Part shown: positions 54,022 to 62,899 of the stretch, piece after piece
How the letters are laid out: each line of letters opens with the position of its first letter
Numbering within the stretch: the stretch's first letter is position 1
NCBI GenBank assembly: GCA_963846585.1
Contig: CAWJWO010000003.1
Coordinates: 1 to 64,000, forward strand
Source: JAAUTT01 sp963846585
Lineage (GTDB): Bacteria; Bacteroidota; Bacteroidia; Bacteroidales; JAAUTT01
Reading direction: 5' to 3'
DNA length: 64,000 nucleotides
The notes under the pieces: model-generated
Databases searched by the model: none
Seen by the model: only the letters and a program-made list of their open reading frames with translations
What the model was told of the DNA's origin: nothing
Translations under genes and position numbers: made by a program

Positions 54022-55272
54022 TCATTGAATGGCAGGGTTTTCCATGATTCCTGCAAATAGTATTGTATTGGTGGTGTTTTCCTTTATGAAATATACAAAG
54101 GGTTTATTGGCTGTTAATATAGGTTCATAAATAGGGGCTACTGATGCAGTAACAGTAGTAATTGTAACAGCAGCAGCTTCAGTGCCTGTTTCATCAACAT
54201 CTATATAAGTAAAGTGTTTTACATCTGAAATATATAGGTCTGTCGCCCCATCAATACCTGAAAAGTTTGCAACCAAAGGACTAAATGCATCAGTTATTCC
54301 TAACTTTTTGAGGGGGTTAACTAATGAAAAGTTATTGGTCCCGGTGAATTTTGGGAGTGTTACCTTAACATTTTTTTGCAATATGAGAGAATCATTCCAA
54401 TTGTTCCAGTTTTGCACAGAAAGGCTGTTAAGAATTGTCAGTGGTGTGTAACTGCCGGCAGGAACCAGGACTACCATACTAAAATTTCCATTACCATAAG
54501 GAAGTTCAGCTGCACTGAACAATGAATTCTGCAGGTATTTTAAATTACATATCTCATACATAAATGGTGTACTTACAGTATTTCCGTTTGACAGGTAAAA
54601 ATTTTGATTATTAGTATTGGCGGTTGGAAATGTATACTGCCATGTACCTTTAAAATAAAGTGCATTAATAAGGTACATCATAGTTGTATGATCAATAGAA
54701 GTAATAATTTGGGTGATTTTATTATCAGTATTGCTGGCAGCCCAATTATTAATTTCTCCGACAGTGGAAGGATTATTGAAATCAGCCGCAGTTACCTGGG
54801 CATAAAAATATGTTTTGTTCAGGTTAATAAAAGAATCTTTTACAGTCATGGTATTCCGGTACCATATAGAATTGGCAATCAAAAAGGTAATGTTAGGATC
54901 GGCGTTTTCAAGCATTTGAATTAAAGACTGACAGTCCTCGTTAATGGTAATATTTGATAAATTCCCGTACCCAAGTACCTGCTGCATTTGTGATGCAGTG
55001 TTTGCTTTAGCTCCATTATAAACCATTGTAAGATCAAGCGATACACTTAAAGGTGAAATGAACAAATTTGACGTAGCTGTATCTCCAAGTTGTTTAAACA
55101 GGTTAATTCCGAAACTGTTGGTTGATTGTAACAGGGATTTTTCGGCATCCGTAAATTTCAGGGTATTGCCATTACTCAAGTTTGGTAATGTTTCCTTATT
55201 GCATGACAATGTAAACATTATAAGAAGTGACAATGTAGCAATTTTGATTACAAGAGTTTTCATATTTTTCAT
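54022..55272 (-). CDS. serpin-type protease inhibitor, lipoprotein
   Basis: 416 aa. A lipobox (FTLSC, C24, or C21 if the second Met is used) predicts membrane anchoring. The serpin fold runs from NSFGINLFKQL to the end, with NLFISPLSVSLDLTMVYNGAKANTASQM and the hinge of the reactive loop ETGTEAAAVT (361-370). By alpha-1-antitrypsin spacing P1 falls at or just after S377 (TASVAP), though the loop to NKPF is three residues longer. The small/Ala-rich hinge indicates an inhibitory serpin; the small P1 residue hints at elastase- or subtilisin-like targets (inferred). Transcribed from its own ECF-type promoter. Confidence 0.9.
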   Translation of the reverse strand: MKNMKTLVIKIATLSLLIMFTLSCNKETLPNLSNGNTLKFTDAEKSLLQSTNSFGINLFKQLGDTATSNLFISPLSVSLDLTMVYNGAKANTASQMQQVLGYGNLSNITINEDCQSLIQMLENADPNITFLIANSIWYRNTMTVKDSFINLNKTYFYAQVTAADFNNPSTVGEINNWAASNTDNKITQIITSIDHTTMMYLINALYFKGTWQYTFPTANTNNQNFYLSNGNTVSTPFMYEICNLKYLQNSLFSAAELPYGNGNFSMVVLVPAGSYTPLTILNSLSVQNWNNWNDSLILQKNVKVTLPKFTGTNNFSLVNPLKKLGITDAFSPLVANFSGIDGATDLYISDVKHFTYIDVDETGTEAAAVTITTVTASVAPIYEPILTANKPFVYFIKENTTNTILFAGIMENPAIQ

Positions 55273-55335
55273 AATTTAATTTATGTTTGTCTATAAAGTC
55301 CGTATTGAGAATGGCACAATTAGATTCTAAATTAT

Positions 55336-55361
55336 AGACGCAAATTATGTTTAATGGTTGC
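55336..55361 (-). promoter_or_regulatory. candidate ECF sigma promoter of the serpin gene
   Basis: On the minus strand the 15-mer ATTTTTTACGCAACC, a 15-nt spacer, and CGTCT. The 15-mer is identical to the one at 57409-57423. The transcript would begin near 55329, about 57 nt before the ATG. Confidence 0.72.
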
Positions 55362-55371
55362 GTAAAAAATA

Positions 55372-56724
55372 TCAGAAATTAAAATTAAGGCCGGTATAAA
55401 TTCCAAATGAGTATGGATGCACACTATTACTGTTGGTTGTAATTGAATTAATAAAATATTTATAAGTGGGTTCTATTACCAAAACCGCCTGGTTAAGCAA
55501 CCTGTAATTTATACCTATTCCAAGAGAACTGCTTAAATTGAGAGTGTGGAACAGGGAAAGCCCCTCTGTAATATTGATGGCCGAACTTCCAACGTTAACG
55601 GATCCATTTGAGGATACCAGTAATTGTGTACCCAATCCCCCGACGATTTGCAGGGAAACTTTGCTGTCAATAAACCTGTAACGGACGAGAAAGGGAATTT
55701 CCACAAACTTCATTTCCTGCTCAAAATTGCCATTTACATTATTGCTTGTACTAGGGAGGCCTAAGCTATGTTTAATCTGAATATTCTGGCTAAAAGCTGA
55801 ACTGTGAATTATATAGTAATTTTGTGAACTATTATTAATTAAGGTATTTGGATTGACTGAAAAATACTGAAATTCCACATCATTATTGGAGTACCCCAAC
55901 ATCGAATAACCAAGGCCTGACTGAATGGAGAAATTTTTATTAATCTTATAATTAACTTTTACAAGGGCGGAGTAAGCCAGTATTCCTTCTTCTTCATTGT
56001 TATATTCATTTATGCTTGCGTTTGCTCCTGTTTGGGTGACATTTCTGTAAGCATAGGTCGGAGCAACCTGACCCTGAATGCTCCAATGCCTTATTTTTGG
56101 TTTTTCAGGCTTTTCATCGTCTGGCATTAAATTATTAACAACAATTATTGGCTGAGTAACTTTCTCATTATTGAATTCTATTTTGAATAGCTTTTGTTCA
56201 AAACGAAATCCTTTGGGAACTAAAACTGACAGGTAATTTTCATTATTGATTGTATCAGGATTTTGTTTAATGCTTTCTTTAATTCGGGGAAATACTTTGT
56301 TGTTACTTACTGAAATATTGTTAACAGATATTTTAGAAGATGAGTTAGATGATTTAATTGCCGGGTTTTCAAATCTCGCAGTATTATTCGGGTATGTTTT
56401 AGTTAAGCTTTCCTTTATATTTTGACTGGCATTATTTTTATGATTTTGAGCAATAGCCTGATTAACTTCAGGGTTTGTTTTTTTTGTCTGAACCTTTAAA
56501 GCAAAGTCGTTGTTATTTTTATTCTCAATTTGGAATACCCATGTTAACCCTATTATGATGGCAATACCAGCTGCCATAGAGCTAAATATAATAATTGCAG
56601 GGATACGTCGTTTGTTGTCAAGTTTTCGCTCCACTCCCTGCCACACATCCTGAGGTGCTATTTTATCAAGGTTTGTTAAATGACCTTTAAAATAATCGTC
56701 AATATGATTTTTCTTTTCCTCCAT
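55372..56724 (-). CDS. sigma-factor partner: membrane-spanning protein with C-terminal beta-barrel
   Basis: 450 aa. Residues 1-40 are soluble and charged (MEEKKNHIDDYFKGHLTNLDK...DVWQGVERKLDNKRR). One membrane span lies at about 41-64 and a ~145-residue Asn/Ser/Lys-rich linker follows. From about 211 there is an outer-membrane beta-barrel of the PorT/OMP_b-brl type ending in GLNFNF. It begins immediately after the sigma gene's stop with no gap, so translation is coupled. Such proteins next to ECF sigma genes are common in this phylum and usually uncharacterised. An anti-sigma role for the N-terminus, with the barrel reporting on the outer membrane, is inferred. Confidence 0.75.
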   Translation of the reverse strand: MEEKKNHIDDYFKGHLTNLDKIAPQDVWQGVERKLDNKRRIPAIIIFSSMAAGIAIIIGLTWVFQIENKNNNDFALKVQTKKTNPEVNQAIAQNHKNNASQNIKESLTKTYPNNTARFENPAIKSSNSSSKISVNNISVSNNKVFPRIKESIKQNPDTINNENYLSVLVPKGFRFEQKLFKIEFNNEKVTQPIIVVNNLMPDDEKPEKPKIRHWSIQGQVAPTYAYRNVTQTGANASINEYNNEEEGILAYSALVKVNYKINKNFSIQSGLGYSMLGYSNNDVEFQYFSVNPNTLINNSSQNYYIIHSSAFSQNIQIKHSLGLPSTSNNVNGNFEQEMKFVEIPFLVRYRFIDSKVSLQIVGGLGTQLLVSSNGSVNVGSSAINITEGLSLFHTLNLSSSLGIGINYRLLNQAVLVIEPTYKYFINSITTNSNSVHPYSFGIYTGLNFNF

Positions 56725-57318
56725 TTAACCGGTTTTTAAAACTTTATAGGCTGTATCCTTTAATTTTTGCCGCAGGATACTCCTCGCTCTTGATAAGTCT
56801 GATTTTGAAGTCCCCTCTGTTATAGAAAGTAAATTAGAAATTTCTCTGTGTGTCATCTCTTCAAAAACGTACAGGTTAAAAACTAACCGGTATTGAGCCG
56901 GTAATTCCTGAACCAGGTTCAATATCACATCTACATTGATATCAGTTTGAGGTTCATATTCTTCATCTTCGGGCACATCGGGCAATTTTGCAACAAGGAT
57001 CACAGGATTTGATTTCCTGAATTTTTCTATAGCTGTGTTCACAATAATTCTTCTGATCCAACCTTCAAAGCTTCCCCTGTGTTCAAATTTTTTTATATTT
57101 TCAAATACTTTAATAAACCCTTCCTGCAAAACATCTTTAGCATCGTTGTAATCCCTGCAATATCGAAGGCATACGCCGAACATCTTTGCAGAAAACAAAT
57201 TATAAAGTTTTTCCTGCGCTTTACGCTTTCCAAGGACACAACCTTCCAATATGTCATTCAGTTCATCCGTCAATTTTTCCAATCTTATCGCCCCATAATT
57301 AAGCATATAAAAATACAA
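56725..57318 (-). CDS. ECF-type RNA polymerase sigma factor
   Basis: 197 aa: sigma2 region (CRDYNDAKDVLQEGFIKVFENIKKFEHRGSFEGWIRRIIVNTAIEKFRK) and sigma4 region with helix-turn-helix (LPAQYRLVFNLYVFEEMTHREISNLLSITEGTSKSDLSRARSILR). Starts at 57318 or a Met a few codons later. It is preceded by a candidate site of the type it is proposed to recognise (57368-57393), implying autoregulation, and is followed by its membrane/barrel partner. Confidence 0.93.
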   Translation of the reverse strand: MYFYMLNYGAIRLEKLTDELNDILEGCVLGKRKAQEKLYNLFSAKMFGVCLRYCRDYNDAKDVLQEGFIKVFENIKKFEHRGSFEGWIRRIIVNTAIEKFRKSNPVILVAKLPDVPEDEEYEPQTDINVDVILNLVQELPAQYRLVFNLYVFEEMTHREISNLLSITEGTSKSDLSRARSILRQKLKDTAYKVLKTG

Positions 57319-57367
57319 TAAAATTGAACGGACAATATTATTAAGTTATTAAGTTATATTACTTTTA

Positions 57368-57393
57368 AGATGTGCAATTATAAAAAAGGTTGC
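57368..57393 (-). promoter_or_regulatory. candidate autoregulatory ECF promoter of the sigma operon
   Basis: On the minus strand CGCAACC, 15-nt spacer, CATCT; transcript start near 57361. With the plus-strand site at 57418 it makes a 9-bp inverted repeat (GGTTGCGTA / TACGCAACC). Confidence 0.72.
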
Positions 57394-57417
57394 GTACAAA
57401 ATTTATTTATTTTTTAC

Positions 57418-57444
57418 GCAACCTGAAAGGCATCATTTTCATCT
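57418..57444 (+). promoter_or_regulatory. candidate divergent ECF promoter of the peptidase-barrel gene
   Basis: CGCAACC (57417-57423), 16-nt spacer, CATCT (57440-57444). The predicted start is only a few bases before the ATG at 57453, so the message may be nearly leaderless. The spacer is one longer than at the other four sites. Confidence 0.6.
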
Positions 57445-57452
57445 ATATATAA

Positions 57453-60400
57453 ATGCAGAATAAAAATAAAACTAAAATCAGAGGTTGCAGGAAGATTCTG
57501 TGCCTGATAATATTTCTCGGGATATTAATTTCCACACCAGAACTGAATGCACAGTATTTTGGGAAAAATAAACCATCGTACATGTCATTTAAATATAATG
57601 TATTTGAAACTCCTCATTTCGAAATATATAATTATTTAAAAAACGATTCTTTCCTCATCAGGCTGGGGCAGTTGAGCGAACAATGGTATACTTTGCACAA
57701 GGAACTTTTTAAAGACACTTTCAGGAATCGAAATCCTATAATTATTTATAACAACCATGCGGATTTCCAACAAACCAATGCTATTTCAGGGTTAATTGAT
57801 GAAGGAACAGGAGGCGTAACAGAAGCACTTAAAAACAGGGTCGTATTCCCGTTAGCTCCAACATATGCTCAAACAGTACATGTACTTGGACACGAACTGG
57901 CACATGCATTTCAATATCATATTTTAGTGCATGGTGATTCAGGGAATTTAAACAGGCTTAAATTACTACCGTTATGGATGATGGAGGGAATGGCAGAATA
58001 TTTTTCAGCCGGTAGTTTGGATGCACATACGTCTATGTGGATGCGTGATGCTATAGTAAATGATGAATTCCCATCAATTGAAGAAATATCCCGGAGCAGC
58101 AAATATTTTCCATACCGTTATGGACAATGCCTGTTGGCAATGATTGGGAAAACCTGGGGTGATTCGGTGATTGTACCAATAATGAAGGAAACATCAAGGG
58201 TTGGGTACAGGAAAGCTTTACAAAATAAACTTGGTTTCGATGAAAAAACCTTGTCGCGAATGTGGAAAAATACCCTTGTGAGCCATTATCAGAAATACCT
58301 GGACATTGCTCTGAAAAAACCGGTTGGAAATAAACTTTTATTTTCAGGCAACGCCGGTGATATGAATATTTCCCCGTCAGTCAGCCCAAATGGTAAACTT
58401 GTTATATTTTATTCAGAAAAAGATATTTATACGTACGATCTTTATCTTGCAGTTGTAAATACCGGTAGAATTATCAGAAAACTTGCAAGCACGGTAAATG
58501 ATAGTAAAATAGATGCGTTCAATTTTATTGAATCGTCCGGATCGTGGTCACCTGATAGTAAATACTTTGTATTCGCTGTTTATGCAGATGGAAGGAATAA
58601 ACTGGCAATGGTTGATATACATAAAGGTCGGATAATTTCAAAACAAATAATTCCGGGAGTGCCATCCTTTAGTAATCCAGTTTGGAGCCCAAATAGTGAT
58701 ATTATTGCCTTATCCGGAATGGTGGAAGGGCAGTCCAGCCTTTTTTTATACAACTTAGGGACAAGGCAAATAATTAAATTGACAAACGATTCGTATTCCT
58801 ATATACAGCCTGCATGGTCGGCCGATGGAAAATACCTGGCTTTTTCGACTGATAAACCTTTTACAGGCAGTAAAATTGATCCAAATGGAGCGATGAACCT
58901 GGGTATAATAAATATAGAAACTAAAGAAGTGAGGCTCCTTAAAGTTTTTACCGGGGCAAAAAACTTAAACCCGTTATTTTTACCGGACAATAAATCTATT
59001 TGCTTTCTTTCTGACAGGGATGGCTTTCGAAACTTGTATAAATATTCTCTCTTTGCAGGGAAATCATATCAAATGTCGGAATTATTTACCGGCATTTCAG
59101 GAATATCAGACTATTCACCTGCAATAAGTATAGCAAAAGATAATGGATTATTGGCATATTCGTATTTTCAAGGTGGTAAATACTCTGTTTATGCAGCTTA
59201 TATAAAAGATTTCGATTCTATTGAAGTACCGTGCGACAGTATAAATTTTGATGCAGCAACATTGCCTCCTTTTAACCGAAAAAGCCCTGATGTTGTTGAT
59301 AACAACCTGAAGGAAAGAGTAAACCAACACTTTGAATCTAAGGATAGTTTTAGGATTAAAACTTATCATCCTAAATTTCAATTAGATTATATTTCGGGTT
59401 TAAATGCAGGATTTGGAACAGGTCAGTTTGGTGCTGGAATAGAAGGTAGCATATATGCAATTTTCTCTGATATTACCGGACAGAATCAAATTTTTTCCAG
59501 TGTATCAATAAATGGAGAAATATACGATTATGCCGGAGTTGTATCATATATTAATTCAAAACATCATATAAACTGGGGAGCATCGATATCTCATACTCCT
59601 TATTTATATGGTTATCAGGGTTCAGTTAAAGATACTCTTATTATTGGCAATGTAAAAACGCCGGTAAATAATTATCCTTTATATGTTGAACGGGTGTTTG
59701 AAGATAAATTTTCTCTTTTCATTTATAAAGCCTTCACCCAAACAAGGCGCATAGAAGCTGGCATTTCCAGCAGCTGGAATTATTACAGGCTTGAATTATA
59801 CAATAATTATTTTACTGAAAATGGGAATCCGGTTGAAAGCAACATGCAGGTTGCACCGGTGCCTAACGGTTATATACTTCATTCTCTCAATGTGGCTTAC
59901 GTTAATGATAATTCATATTTCGGGATGACCGGGCCTGCGAAGGGATCCAGGTCAAGGTTTGAAATTGAAACATATTTTGGGGGTATAGATTATTCCACGG
60001 TTTTAATAGATTACAGGAAATATTTTTACTTAAAACCCTATACAATTGCCATTCGTGGTTTATTATATGGCCAGTACGGAAGTGGTTCAGAAGACAGCCG
60101 CCTTCCAGCTTTTTATCTGGGATATCCCTGGTATTTACGTGGTTACGATATTAATACTTTTAAGGATATTTCTTCCTCCGATACAGGGAAATTATCTATA
60201 AATGACCTTGCCGGTAGTAGAATTGCCGTTGCAAATATAGAGTACAGGGTTCCTTTTACAGGTACCAAAAATGTGACATTAATAAAAACAGGGTTTTTAA
60301 ATAGTGACCTGATTTTCTTTTTTGATGCCGGAATTGCCTGGCAGAATGGTACTACCCTAACTTTGAAATGGAAACCTGGCTCTCCGGTTGAACGTACGCC

Positions 60401-60536
60401 ACTTATGAGCACAGGTGTTTCGATCAGGGTTAATATTCTTAACTATGTGGTTTTAGAGCCATACTTAGCGTTTCCATTGCAATTTGGGGGGTTAAAAAAT
60501 CCTGTTTTCGGGTTAAATTTTTTACCGGGATGGTGA
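57453..60536 (+). CDS. exported peptidase-like / TolB propeller / outer-membrane barrel fusion
   Basis: 1027 aa. A signal peptide (ILCLIIFLGILISTPELNA) is followed by a peptidase MA-like metalloprotease domain with a gluzincin site (HVLGHELAHAFQYH, about residues 147-160, and WMMEGMAEYFSAG downstream). A TolB/WD40-like propeller follows (blade motifs such as NPVWSPNSDIIALSG and QPAWSADGKYLAFSTD, about 290-600), then a BamA/surface-antigen-like beta-barrel (about 640-1027) with RFEIETYFGG, YLGYPWYLRGYD and a final aromatic (FLPGW). It should sit in the outer membrane; which side the peptidase faces is not known. It is divergent from the sigma operon and shares its promoter type. Confidence 0.8.
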   Translation: MQNKNKTKIRGCRKILCLIIFLGILISTPELNAQYFGKNKPSYMSFKYNVFETPHFEIYNYLKNDSFLIRLGQLSEQWYTLHKELFKDTFRNRNPIIIYNNHADFQQTNAISGLIDEGTGGVTEALKNRVVFPLAPTYAQTVHVLGHELAHAFQYHILVHGDSGNLNRLKLLPLWMMEGMAEYFSAGSLDAHTSMWMRDAIVNDEFPSIEEISRSSKYFPYRYGQCLLAMIGKTWGDSVIVPIMKETSRVGYRKALQNKLGFDEKTLSRMWKNTLVSHYQKYLDIALKKPVGNKLLFSGNAGDMNISPSVSPNGKLVIFYSEKDIYTYDLYLAVVNTGRIIRKLASTVNDSKIDAFNFIESSGSWSPDSKYFVFAVYADGRNKLAMVDIHKGRIISKQIIPGVPSFSNPVWSPNSDIIALSGMVEGQSSLFLYNLGTRQIIKLTNDSYSYIQPAWSADGKYLAFSTDKPFTGSKIDPNGAMNLGIINIETKEVRLLKVFTGAKNLNPLFLPDNKSICFLSDRDGFRNLYKYSLFAGKSYQMSELFTGISGISDYSPAISIAKDNGLLAYSYFQGGKYSVYAAYIKDFDSIEVPCDSINFDAATLPPFNRKSPDVVDNNLKERVNQHFESKDSFRIKTYHPKFQLDYISGLNAGFGTGQFGAGIEGSIYAIFSDITGQNQIFSSVSINGEIYDYAGVVSYINSKHHINWGASISHTPYLYGYQGSVKDTLIIGNVKTPVNNYPLYVERVFEDKFSLFIYKAFTQTRRIEAGISSSWNYYRLELYNNYFTENGNPVESNMQVAPVPNGYILHSLNVAYVNDNSYFGMTGPAKGSRSRFEIETYFGGIDYSTVLIDYRKYFYLKPYTIAIRGLLYGQYGSGSEDSRLPAFYLGYPWYLRGYDINTFKDISSSDTGKLSINDLAGSRIAVANIEYRVPFTGTKNVTLIKTGFLNSDLIFFFDAGIAWQNGTTLTLKWKPGSPVERTPLMSTGVSIRVNILNYVVLEPYLAFPLQFGGLKNPVFGLNFLPGW

Positions 60537-60538
60537 AA

Positions 60539-62098
60539 TTAGTTCTTTACAATTTTTTTTGTGACTACTCCATCGGAAGTGTTAAGTTTTAAAATGTAAA
60601 TGCCAGCCGGATAATTATTCATGTTTATATCAATAATATTGCTTTGAATATTTGTACTGAATATTTCTGTACCTGAAACCGAATATACATAAATACTATA
60701 AGAGTTACCAATATCTGGAATTGAAATAAATAAATGGTCATTAACCGGATTTGGATAAACTGTAACGCCAAATTCTGTAATATTTGATAAGCCGGCACCT
60801 GAATGAAGTGTCGACTGATTAATTATGAGAAAGTCAGAAAGTCCCAGTGATTGAATATAAATAGTATCCGACCTTTTAGCCGAACTGCCATTTGCATTAA
60901 TATTAACTGTTATAATAGCATTATTTGTTCCTGTATCAGCAGACAGGGACAACCATGATGCAATACCTGATATTTGCCAGGTAGTGTTTGATATAATTTG
61001 AAAGTTCACAATTTGTGACATTGAATTAACATTAATAACTTTGGAATCGTTAAATTCCAACAAACCTGTAAATGTCGGGAACCATTTGTTTCCCTGGTTA
61101 TCAATAGCAATATTATTTCCAACTGAAGCACTTTTGGAATAGATTGTCCAGTTGGTGCCATCAAATTTTGATATTCCCTGATCATTTGTGCCAACCCAGA
61201 GATTGCCTATATTATCAAATGATATTGCTGCTATAGTATCATTAGTTAGTCCGCTATTTGAAGAATTATAATTAGTCCAGTTCTGATTATTAAATTCAAA
61301 TACTCCGTTGTCAGTCCCCAGCCAAATATTATTAAGTGAATCAACTGCAATTGATGAGACAAAATCAGTAACTAATCCGTTTGATGCACCATAGGTTGCC
61401 CAATTATTGCCATCAAAAGAAGTTACTCCATAATCTGTTGCAAACCATGCAATTCCATTTAGATCAAAAGCTATTGTATAAACATTATTATCACTATTAT
61501 TACCTAATCCGCTGTTAATTGAATTGTATGTTATCCATTTATTACCATTAAACATTGACACTCCATATCCATCAGTTCCAAACCAGGCATTTCCCTGATT
61601 ATCAAATGTAATATCCCAAACCCAATTACCAGCTAGTCCGCTATTAATGCTGTCATAGTTAATCCAGCTAGTACCATTAAATTCTGAGACTCCATTTCCT
61701 GTACCAAACCAAATATTCCCTTGTGAATCAATGGTAATTGAATTAATATTATTATTTACAAGGCCGTCAGCTTGCGTATAGGTGGTCCAGTTTATTCCAT
61801 CAAATTTTGATACTCCATCCAAAGTACCTATCCATATTACGTTATGTGAATCAATTGCTATTGCATCAGCCAAATTGTTTACAAGGCCATCGGAAGTTGT
61901 ATAGTTATGACGGTTGGTAGCAACGGTAATAAATGGGGACATAGAATAGCCAGTGTGATTAACCGTCATTGTTTTAACCTTTAAATTGGCCGTATGGCTG
62001 AATTTATTAAAAAGTTTATGGTTTGAAGTCAGATTTGAAGCTTTGGCGAATGAATCAAGACATAAAGCAAGTGTCAGAATTATAGTAATTGTTCTCAT
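60539..62098 (-). CDS. T9SS-secreted seven-blade propeller protein with BACON-like domain
   Basis: 519 aa: signal peptide (MRTITIILTLALCLDSFAKA), then seven two-component-regulator-type propeller repeats (about 60-355; pattern GNIWFGTGNGVSEFNGTSW), a BACON-like beta domain (about 360-430; TWQISGIASWLSLSADTG), and a T9SS type A C-terminal domain (VTVYPNPVNDHLFISIP ... AGIYILKLNTSDGVVTKKIVK). Reg_prop repeats are usually sensors of hybrid kinases; here they form a free secreted protein, and BACON domains often bind glycans or mucin. It converges with the preceding gene, only 2 bp between stop codons. Confidence 0.85.
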   Translation of the reverse strand: MRTITIILTLALCLDSFAKASNLTSNHKLFNKFSHTANLKVKTMTVNHTGYSMSPFITVATNRHNYTTSDGLVNNLADAIAIDSHNVIWIGTLDGVSKFDGINWTTYTQADGLVNNNINSITIDSQGNIWFGTGNGVSEFNGTSWINYDSINSGLAGNWVWDITFDNQGNAWFGTDGYGVSMFNGNKWITYNSINSGLGNNSDNNVYTIAFDLNGIAWFATDYGVTSFDGNNWATYGASNGLVTDFVSSIAVDSLNNIWLGTDNGVFEFNNQNWTNYNSSNSGLTNDTIAAISFDNIGNLWVGTNDQGISKFDGTNWTIYSKSASVGNNIAIDNQGNKWFPTFTGLLEFNDSKVINVNSMSQIVNFQIISNTTWQISGIASWLSLSADTGTNNAIITVNINANGSSAKRSDTIYIQSLGLSDFLIINQSTLHSGAGLSNITEFGVTVYPNPVNDHLFISIPDIGNSYSIYVYSVSGTEIFSTNIQSNIIDINMNNYPAGIYILKLNTSDGVVTKKIVKN

Positions 62099-62398
62099 AA
62101 TAAAGAATTGATTTATAAACTAAAAAAAAACATATTTTACTGTATGTAATTTATATATAACCTTTATACGACAGATTGAAAATTTTAGTAACTATTATTA
62201 CTAATATACTAACAGATGTGATTTGCGATTGTTGCTGATAATTTAATAAAAATGGTTCTTTTGATAGATTTAATTCCTAATTAAAATATATGTTAGATAA
62301 TTAAAAAAAATCTAACATTTAAGAAACTATTTATATATGTTTTCGTAAAATATATTAATTATAATTATTTAAATAATATTAACCGAAATATTCTAATT
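62099..62398. other. 300-bp AT-rich divergent intergenic region
   Basis: Lies between the starts of the T9SS propeller gene and the SiaC-type gene. I see no gene, no heptad array, no CGCAACC box and no clear TAnnTTTG box; it presumably holds both promoters. Confidence 0.5.
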
Positions 62399-62407
62399 AT
62401 GGAAATC

Positions 62408-62773
62408 ATGAAAATTGAGGCCAGAAAGCATACACCTGCGGTGGAATTGGATCCGGAAGGAGTTATTAAACTTGAAGGGCGTTCGATTATGGACGACCCG
62501 TTAGTTTTTTATAATCCTATCATTGAGTGGATATCTAATTGTAATTCAAAGACATTTACGATTGAAATGCGGCTTGAATACATGAATACCAGCAGTTATA
62601 AAATGATGTTAATGCTTTTTAAATCAATTAAAAAGCATTATAATTCTACTAACATATTGATTAAATGGTATTATGATAGCGATGATGAAGATATGCTTGA
62701 TTTAGGCAAAGATATTGAATCATTGATTAATGTACCGGTTGACTTTTATGAATTGCAAACGGAGGAGGAGTAA
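62408..62773 (+). CDS. SiaC-type (DUF1987) regulatory phosphoprotein
   Basis: About 121 aa from the second Met (the ATG at 62399 is also possible). Matches DUF1987: ARKHTPAVELDPEGVIKLEGRS, YNPIIEWI, RLEYMNTSSYKMMLMLFK. In Pseudomonas SiaC the corresponding Thr in the NTSS motif is phosphorylated and controls binding to a diguanylate cyclase; here that is about T61. No SiaA/B/D-type gene is adjacent, so the partner is elsewhere or different. Confidence 0.82.
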   Translation: MKIEARKHTPAVELDPEGVIKLEGRSIMDDPLVFYNPIIEWISNCNSKTFTIEMRLEYMNTSSYKMMLMLFKSIKKHYNSTNILIKWYYDSDDEDMLDLGKDIESLINVPVDFYELQTEEE

Positions 62774-62899
62774 AACTGCCAACAATTGTTCTTCCGACTT
62801 ACCATCTATGTTTCCGTGAAAATATTAATATCAGGCACTTTTAAACTTAGCGTTATCATATCATACGCCAGGATTTCTATCAAATAAAAGAAGGATTTA

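Noticed and set aside
55490..55520. GCAACC in the barrel gene as a promoter
   Set aside because: It is inside coding sequence and no matching -10 follows.
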